From positions 20,610,140 through 20,674,139 of the forward strand of contig OZ007507.1 of NCBI GenBank assembly GCA_963931865.1: 64,000 bases of DNA, given 5' to 3'. The position numbers and the translations under genes were made by a program. Positions 56,552-64,000 of this stretch are shown piece by piece; the stretch's first letter is position 1; every line of letters starts with the position of its first letter. This DNA is from Axinella damicornis. Its lineage: Eukaryota; Porifera; Demospongiae; Axinellida; Axinellidae. The notes under the pieces were generated by a model. It did not search any database. It was not told the DNA's origin and saw only the letters and a program-made list of their open reading frames with translations.

Positions 56552-59500
56552 TCATACTACGGTGTTGGCGTAATGCGGGGCCTGAGAGTCGGGCCATTCG
56601 GTTGCTGATGGATCCTGTGGGATGTATTGGAAGCTTGTGGGAGACCCTATCTCGTATGAGGATACTAGATTGGACTGCTTAACGTTCCTATGCGGCGCAG
56701 CATCGTGCACACTCACCACCGGCTGCTGGTGGTCTAGCTGCTGGTAGGAAATATTCCTGCCGACTGTTTGGTCCTCAGGCGAGTGACTACGACGGATACG
56801 ATTCTGTTTCTCAAGTGTGTTAAAAGAAGAATGAGTATGATAGTCTTCCGGGATGTCAAATGCTGGTGTTTCCTATGACAGAGAAAATCGGGGAAGGAAG
56901 GGGGGGGGGGGGGCGGAGGATGGGAGGGAAGGAAGGGGAGAGGGGGGTGGAAGGAAAGGGAGAGGGGGAGGGAAGGAAGGAAGGGAGGGGGAGGGAAGGA
57001 AGGAGGGAGGGAAGGAAGGGGAGAAGGGAGGGAAGGAAGGGGAGAAGGGAGGGAAGGAAGGGGAGAAGGGGAGGGAAGGAAGGGGAGAAGGGAGGGAAGG
57101 AACGACAAAATGAAAGGTAGCTGAATGTATCAAAGCTGGCCCCCATAACTACATTGGTATCACGGTCTCCATGAGTGCATGCAAACCAAAGAGATCTCAG
57201 CAATTTTACCTCGCCGTTTGCAGCACTAGGGCGGGTACTGGGAACAAACTGGTTGGGGTTGGAAGTCTCAATCCAGGTCGGCAGCCTGTCAGGTGGGGCA
57301 AAGGTCACGCATGCATTAAGCCAGAGCAAGACAACCAGTTTGTGTGCACATTACATAACCTCATTCCCAGGCCTTCTCACCCCAGTGTTTGTGGCCTGGG
57401 AACGAGGCTACACATTACACCGTGCCTCAACCCACAGGTGTTCACTAGCACAAACTGTAATGTCAGGTGGTTACAGTTACTCCAGCAAGAACGAACTTAC
57501 TTCCGGTTCTTTACATCTGTGGAGAAGTGTGTGTGTGTGTGTGTGTAAAAGGGTCATTATCATAATTATTACATGTACATTGTACGCTAACTGTTATATT
57601 GATTCATCAGGAAATATAAATAACCTTATCCCAGGGGGAAAAATTTATGCAAAAAATGTACCAGTGCCTAAGCCCCAGAATTTGCCATCAACACCTGTCA
57701 ACACAACACATCTCTGTTGGATGTCTCTATCAGGCTCAGCAGGGCAGTTCGTTGGCTACTGGACTGATGACACAGCACATGCATCATCCGAACGCATTGA
57801 AGCTAATCTTTGGACACCCCCTTGCATGTGTTATGTCGGCCAATAGCTATGTAATCTGCCCCGGGGTCTGTACACACATGATATTGTACATGTACCATCC
57901 AGTACTCTTCTCAGCCTACGTACTGTAGACATAAACTAGTAATCTATCCAGTAATCTTCCCAGTAAACTATCCAGTAATCTCCCCAGTAATCTCTCCAGT
58001 AAACTAGGCTTACTGTAGATGCCGGAGTTGCTCCTCTGACTCTTCCACCGACAGAGACACACCATAGCCAGCACCACCACAAACAGGAAGACGAAGAGAG
58101 CTGCCCCGCCCCCCACACTCACAGCAATGATCACCACTGTACCGATGCCTCCAGGTGTGGGTGTGGTCATGGTTTGGGTTGTGACTGTCCAGAGGAGGGG
58201 GGAGAGGGGAATTTGAAGGTGAGGAGGGAGAGAGGAGGTATGAGGTTACTTAAAGGAAGGAATGGGCTGGGAATGCAGGGAATGAGGGGGCAGAGGAACA
58301 GGCCGGGAATGAGGGAGCAGAGGAACAGGCTGGGAATGAGGGAGCAGAGGAACAGGCTGGGAATGAGGGGGCAGAGGAACAGGCTGGGAATGAGGGAGCA
58401 AAGGAACGGGCTGGGAATGAGGGGGCAGAAGAACGGGCTGTGAATGAGGGGGCAGAGGAACGGACTGGGAATGAGGGGGCAGAGGAATGGGCTGGGAACG
58501 AGGGGACAGAGGAACAGGCTGGGAATGAGGGAGCAGAGGAACAGGCTGGGAATGAGGGGGCAGAGGAATGGGCTGGGAATGAGGGGGCAGAGGAACAGGC
58601 TGGGAATGAGGGAGCAGAGGAACGGGCTGGGAATGAGGGGGCAGAGGAACAGGCTGGGAATGAGGGAGCAGAGGAACGGGCTGGGAATGAGGGGGCAGAG
58701 GAACGGGCTGGGAATGAGGGGGCAGAGGAACAGGCTGGGAATGAGGGAGCAGAGGAACGGGCTGGAATGAGGGGGCAGAGGAACAGGCTGGGAATGAGGG
58801 AGCAGAGGAACGGGCTGGGAATGAGGGAGCAGAGGAACGGGCTGGGAATGAGGGGGCAGAGGAACGGGCTGGGAATGAGACTACTACCAAATGGGGAAAG
58901 AGGATGGGACTTCACACTGACATGCTTGCCAGGGAGTGTGATTGAAACAGTGATATAAAAATTATCCCCCCATATGAAGCCAGGGGTGGGGGGGGGGGGG
59001 GGGGGGGGGGGACAAGGTCGGTGCGCACGTGGTACAATTAACATTCCATAGGTATAGATATACATGCACATGTACAAGCAGTATGCGGAACTAACAGACT
59101 AGTAACAGCTACTTATCGTGGGGTTCGATTGCTTTATTGACTTCTTACCTGATGCTAAACACTTGAGTACGGTAGACAAATCTGCATTCTCCGTGAGTCT
59201 GCATGGTCACTTACAAAACTGCTCTGTACAGGCACATAGTTGTGTATAGTAGTAGTTTTCTCATGGAGTATACTCTTCAGGATGCATTGAAAGTGCAATG
59301 CAGCCTTCTCCCACGGAGAAAAACAGTACAACGACTTTGCATTACGTCATACAAAATGACAGTGCACGTGATATTGTCCTACTCCCCTGATACGAAGCTG
59401 TGGAATCCACCAACCTAACTCAGCTCAGGACAACATGAGGTGTGACCGCACGTTTTAACCAGTCGGCAGAGAGAGGCTACAATGTCCACCTCCTTCGTTT

Positions 59501-61511
59501 ACACAAACATGAAGTCTACAAACCACACCCCCTAATTAGTGCATTGTGCTAGGTGTTAGGATGTCCAATGACATGCAACATGATGACATCAATGATGTCA
59601 TCAATGATGTCATCATGATGTCTTTAGAAATCACAGACTAGCTACTCACGTGTAGTGGGTGGTGGCTCCGTGGATGGTGGCTCCACCATCAGTGTAAACA
59701 AGGCGACCACACCCCCTGCTGAGCACTCGTACACCCCGCTGTCCTCCGGCTGAGGGTCTGGGATGCGCAGTGTGTTTCCATCAGGTGGGTTTGGGAGAGA
59801 CTGGTTGTCCTGCCGAGACCACATCACGGCCACTCCTGGAGATACGTTGCACGTGATGACCACCTGCTCCCCAGCCATTGTGGTCCCGGACGAGGGGCCA
59901 TCAATGATCACAGTTGCTAAACATGGAGGCGGAAAGGCGTACAGAGGATGAATCAACTTAAGGGATGGACGGAAGAAGGAGGGGAGGGGTAGGGAGGAGT
60001 AGAGGGAGAGGAAGTGGAGGGAAGGTAAGGAGGAAGGGGGGAGAAGGGGGGGAGGTGGGGGGGAGAGTACTATCTGCAAGTTAACCCTTTAACCACTGAA
60101 TTCTTCCCACCAAGACAACACATTTTCATGCATTCAGCACACACCACTTTCGTAGGTACTCCTCTCCCACAGCATTAGCTCCTCAGCGGCCAAACTTGGT
60201 GGGGCCCGCACACATGGAGAGACCCCTCTGGCAATACCGTTAATGATATTCATGACCCCCACAAGCCCAGCAATCGGAGGTCAAAGGTGGATGTCAGCCG
60301 GATTTTCACCCAGCATTTCCCTAAACTTGGGCCAGATCTGGCTGATGGCACACTTACACCACCAATTTGCAGGTTTTCTTGAGTGGGGTCTATGAATATC
60401 ATTAAAATCCAAAAACATCAGGTCAATGAATCTCATTAAAACAAACCAGCCCATGACATGCAAAGTGGGGGGTACGTGTGAGCCGAAATCTGACCTAATT
60501 TTTGGGTTCGTTCCTCAAGTTTTCCCTAGGCCCTCTGAAGCCTTTTTGGTCTCTTTTTGGACTGATGAGAAGCCCTACAAGTGCATAGGGTCTAAATGGG
60601 GCTTAAAGGGTATCTTGTCTCCTCATGCTGTCGATGGTGTCTCTGGAGGATGCAAGGGGGTCACTTACGCAGGGTGGTGAAGTTGGCCTCAGGGCTCCAC
60701 TCCGACTCCCCATTCGCATTCAGAGTCCTAATGCGGACGTTATACATGGTGGCAGGCATCAGCCCAAATATGGGAGTCTGGTTCCGAAAGCCCATGACCG
60801 TGATGTTGAGTACGTCACTGGAGGAGACCCACTCAACATCACTCTGCTTGTACTGGATATTGTAGCGGTCCACGTAGCCACCGGGGAACTCCCACGTCAC
60901 CGTGACAGAGGTGTTGGTGATGTTGACGGTCCCTGGTGGGGTGAAGATACGCTGGGGTTCGCCTGTATGTGTGAGTGTGTGTGTGTGTGTGGTACAGTGT
61001 AAGACGTGTATGGTACATATAATGGTGTGTGTGGTGCAGTATGTTGAGGTTGTGCCATTACAGTCAACTGCCAAAGCTGGTGTATTGGGCAACAGAGCCA
61101 CATCAGTAGAACACACAAGAGACAGTTTGTACAACATGAGCACGGATGATTGCAGGATGATTGCATAGCGGGTGAGGTGTGGCAGCGGACGACACCCTGA
61201 TGTCTGTGTGTGTCAGCAGAGTTGTGACCTGACTGAAGACAATGTTTAGTCTTCACAGTGAGGCAGGGGTGACCACAGACCTGTTCTCTGGTGAAGAAAG
61301 AGATCACCATACAAATGCCAGAGACTGAGCCCGCCATGTCCAGCACGACATTACAAACTAGGCACAACTTTTGATTTTACAACTGCAACTTGTTGCCATG
61401 GTTACCTATTGGTTGTGTCGTTCCTACTGCGGTGGAACTTGGTCCTTGTCCCGCTACAGCATTGGCTGCAGTTACCCGTACCCTGCGGGTGGTGTGTGTG
61501 TGTGTGTGTGT

Positions 61512-61570
<59 letters not shown>

Positions 61571-61989
61571 TGTGTGTGTGTGTGTGTGAGTGTGTGTGTG
61601 TAGTGTAGTGTATGTGTGTGTGAATGTAAAATCATTGACATGAAACGTAGCTGCAGATAGCCCATCACAATGCACTGGTATGCTAGTTGCTGTGTATGTG
61701 ATGAACATGTCATGTTGAATGATAAACAGCACTCACTCGTATGTTGTGTTCTCGGAGAGAGGGAAGGTGGGATTGTTCCGGACCTCGTAGCGGAACTGCG
61801 TTGGGGTGGTGTCAGTCACAAGTGTCAGGGAGGTAAAGTCGGCAGGTGTCCCATTTGTCACCACCTCGCGGATTTCAATGGAGTAGTTCATCACTGGACG
61901 CCCACCATTGTCGCTGGGAGCATCCCATTGGACGTTGAGAGCAAAGGCACCAGTTCCGTCCACCATGAGGTTTCGTGGTATGGTGGGTG
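56552..61989 (-). CDS. FN3-FN3-Ig transmembrane receptor with tyrosine tail (5' end not found)
   Basis: Exons on the minus strand: 61737-61989 and 61406-61482 (first FN3: VQWDAPSDNGG, TYEVRVTAANAVG-like end), 60669-60962 (second FN3: VTVTWEFPGGYVDRYNIQYK, NVRIRTLNANGESEWS), 59650-59916 (Ig: VVITCNVSPG, VMWSRQ, EDSGVYECSAGG), 58014-58184 (TM helix AALFVFLFVVVLAMVCLCRW), 57210-57285 and 56552-56809 (tail). Extracellular junctions are phase-consistent. TM exon to 57210-57285 is not, so a small exon between them is probably missed. The tail has SYQQL, SYEIGSP, QYIPQDP and ends HYANTVV, a PDZ-ligand-like C-terminus with a nearby tyrosine. No signal peptide is seen; the 5' exons are presumably beyond 62 kb or outside the window. 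Role: adhesion or signalling receptor, inferred. Confidence 0.72.
56900..57110. repeat. GGGA/GGAA-rich purine tract
   Basis: A degenerate (GGGAAGGA)n array with a 12-base G run, intronic in the FN3/Ig receptor gene. Confidence 0.85.
57356..57410. mobile_element. 55-bp MITE, TAGCCTCG family, perfect 9-bp TSD
   Basis: The left end TAACCTCATTCCCAGGCC (mutated) and right end GGCCTGGGAACGAGGCTA are inverted. Perfect 9-bp duplication CACATTACA at 57347-57355 and 57411-57419. Confidence 0.88.
58250..58885. repeat. 27-bp minisatellite, about 23 copies
   Basis: Units of GGGAATGAGG(G/A)(G/A)GCAGAGGAA + C(A/G)GGCT. In gene sense (minus) each unit reads as a pyrimidine tract ending in TTCCCAG, resembling a splice acceptor. 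It lies just upstream of the TM-exon acceptor at 58185. Confidence 0.92.
58988..59011. repeat. Poly-G run (about 24 bases)
   Basis: An uninterrupted G homopolymer in the intron of the FN3/Ig receptor gene. Confidence 0.9.
61491..61620. repeat. (TG)n microsatellite beside an FN3 exon
   Basis: A TG array with GAG interruptions, starting within 10 bp of the acceptor of exon 61406-61482. Confidence 0.92.
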
Positions 61990-62004
61990 CTGCATGTGTG
62001 TGTT

Positions 62005-62078
62005 GTGAGGGGGGAGGGGTGTGAGGGGGAGGGGTGTGAGGGGGGAGGGGTGTGAGGGGGGAGGGGTGTCAGCGACAA
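62005..62078. repeat. GGGGAGGGGTGTGA tandem repeat
   Basis: Four units of about 17-18 bp just upstream (gene sense) of the acceptor at 61990-61992. Confidence 0.85.
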
Positions 62079-64000
62079 GTAGGCTCCTCAATACCAAGTG
62101 CAAACACCAAACTCCATGTCGCCATGACAACATGCATTCACTACTTCAAGGTGTGGGACATGTGGAGGGGCTTGTAGTGAGCCTCAAGTGGAGGCAGTAC
62201 ACAGCTCTGAGACAGCTCTCCAGCACAACCTCAGGCATGCAGGCAGCCATAACAGTTATGCAAGGAGGAGGTGTTTAAATCATCCACAGTCTCCTATTGA
62301 TGTGAATACCTTTCTCTAGAGGCTAGCTAGTGGCTACACACAGGATTGCAAAATGATGTGGATGACAGTGTTGATTAATCAAGGCTTCTGGTTGTGAATG
62401 AAATTGCAGTGTGGTCAGTTCTGAACAGCCGGGCAAGGCTGCCAGGATCAACAGAAACATTAGCAGCTGCAATCACCATTGCTAGGGCACCTGTGTATTG
62501 AAAACCCACAATGTGAGGGCATAACTTAGCAATTAGCTACTGTAAAGGAAGATGAAGTCCTTTCATCTACAGAGCAATATGCCCAGACATGAAAACATAT
62601 GAGGATCGATTGTTGTGTACACTCAGGAGCACATAATTATGTAGACAGCACTATATGCACTCTAGGTACATGCAGCACAGTGTGCAGTATTGTGGAATGT
62701 AGTCATATCCTACAGGACCTTGTTGGGGTATACACTAGTAGTGATGTCTCTTCCCTTGATCAGCAGAAGCCACGCCTGTTCATCCACAAACACACATTCC
62801 CCAACACAATGGCTATGCACACAGCTGCCCTACCAGTCCCAGTGGTGCCACAGGAATGCCCAGTAAGGCAATAATGGACACAGCCTAGAGTAACAGTGGG
62901 AACATCACATGGCCAGCTGTGCTGTATTAGGTGGTGGCCAGTTGCATTAGTTTCTAGCTAGCCAGCTGCATTAGTTTCTAGCTAGCCAGCTGCATTAGTA
63001 GCCTCGTTCCCAGCCCCACATCCAGCTTTTCGTTGATCGCAGTTGGTAGCCAGCCAGCTGCATTAGTTACTACATCATGTGATCACATGGCCAGCTGTAT
63101 TACGTATGCTGTGAGCAGACATGTCCTGCCTGATTATGGTAATAAATTTACCACTGCAGCTCTCAACTCACTTAATTAGCTTTAACATAGCTTAGGAGTC
63201 AATTGGATTCAGTGCCGGGTGATTGACCAAGCTGGCCACATCATTGCCACCATAGGACAGCTGCCCATGTGAACACACTATGTACTAACTAATATTTGAT
63301 TGGAAGCCTAGAGTCTCATGTGCTTGGAAACAACTCAAAATCGGCTAGTACGGTACTTGCATAAGTGTGAGGTTGTTGATACATGACGCCATGTATGGTG
63401 TCACATCCTGTACGCACCGTACTGGTGATACGTCCTGCCACATCATGCACAGGCATCCCCATACTCCAATGCTGCTATCCACGGCCTATTATGCTCATCC
63501 ATCAAAGCCCATTAGGATGCCACAATATCCCAACACATTACTATCTACGGTTGGTGATGATCATGACATGTGACCCATAACCATAACTGCTCTGCTCTCC
63601 CAACATGGAGGCAGATGACAATAAGAAGACCCGTCAAAACAGCTTCATCATCACATTCAGCAGTCGCAGCATAGCAGGTGCTAGCAGGGGTCCGGAAGAG
63701 CAGAACCAGGCAGGTAATGTTAATGCTTGAGAGCGCTGGCATAATTCCAGAGCTTGCCTGTCACGCAAAAAACATTGCCAGCACAATAATGTGGCAGACC
63801 CTACCAGGTCTTCTGACATTCCGTGCATGGTCACACGTGCTCAGACATTCTGTGTGCTGTCGTAGGTCTTCAGGTGCTAACGTGGAATACCAAAGAGGGG
63901 GACGCAGGGGAAGCACACTCCGGTCATTATGGAGCCACAGAGAGATGCCTGGCATTCCTCTGTGTTGTCATTTGGATGTGCTCAAGTAATCTGACACTTC
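62079..64000. other. Non-coding end of window
   Basis: No convincing exon on either strand. It contains a short tandem repeat (CTAGCCAGCTGCATTAGT type, about 62940-63000) and a left half of a TAGCCTCG-family element at 62999-63045 (TAGCCTCGTTCCCAGCCCCA, core GTTGATCGCAGTTGG). It is probably a long intron of, or the region upstream of, the FN3/Ig receptor. Confidence 0.45.

Noticed and set aside
58174..58958. Repetitive NEGAEEQAG-type and SAPSFPA-type ORFs
   Set aside because: Both strands of a 27-bp intronic minisatellite in the FN3/Ig receptor gene.

Overview
The window looks like nuclear DNA of an early-branching animal, most likely a sponge. This is inferred, not proven. It holds multi-exon genes with short GT-AG introns and clear homologues of animal or eukaryotic genes (CCDC191, SHFL, PEX19, LRRC58, TRAPPC12). 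It also holds immunoglobulin/fibronectin receptors, Ty3/Gypsy LTR elements, many short inverted-repeat transposons, and a tandem family of very large intronless receptor-like genes of a type I associate with demosponges. I see no bacterial operons, rRNA genes, complete tRNA genes or CRISPR arrays.

Layout. 1-1.56 kb: 3' end of a Gypsy element (integrase plus LTR). 1.95-7.37 kb, minus: a 12-exon coiled-coil gene (CCDC191-like). 8.5-24.5 kb, plus: three tandem, intronless, about 4-kb genes coding for a signal peptide, a parallel beta-helix ectodomain, a Cys-rich stalk, a multi-pass membrane domain and a short tail. The middle copy is intact; the first has one and the third two frame breaks. A relic fragment of a fourth lies at 26.0-26.4 kb. 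26.5-27.8 kb, plus: a three-exon SHFL (Shiftless) homologue. 29.3-34.8 kb, minus: PEX19, five exons ending in a CaaX box. 35.1-38.0 kb, plus: LRRC58, head-to-head with PEX19. 40.4-50.7 kb, plus: a 15-exon gene joining an N-terminal EF-hand module in frame to TRAPPC12; its introns hold minisatellites, an inverted-repeat element and an internally deleted LTR retrotransposon. 51.5-53.6 kb, minus: a small single-Ig-domain receptor. 56.5-62.0 kb, minus: a receptor with two FN3 domains, one Ig domain, a TM segment and a tyrosine-bearing tail; its 5' end was not found. The last 2 kb are non-coding as far as I can see.

Three themes stand out. First, the tandem beta-helix receptor family has a near-identical membrane half and a variable ectodomain. 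Second, intronic minisatellites begin exactly at authentic splice donors in PEX19 and TRAPPC12 and copy the donor many times; in PEX19 each extra donor is in frame. Third, a family of palindromic elements with termini like TAGCCTCGTTCCCAGGCC makes 9-bp target-site duplications, recognised here at eight or more loci and including one 1.34-kb member.

Exon boundaries were derived by hand from GT-AG signals, reading-frame phase and remembered family structure. They are phase-consistent unless stated otherwise. No search or alignment program was run.
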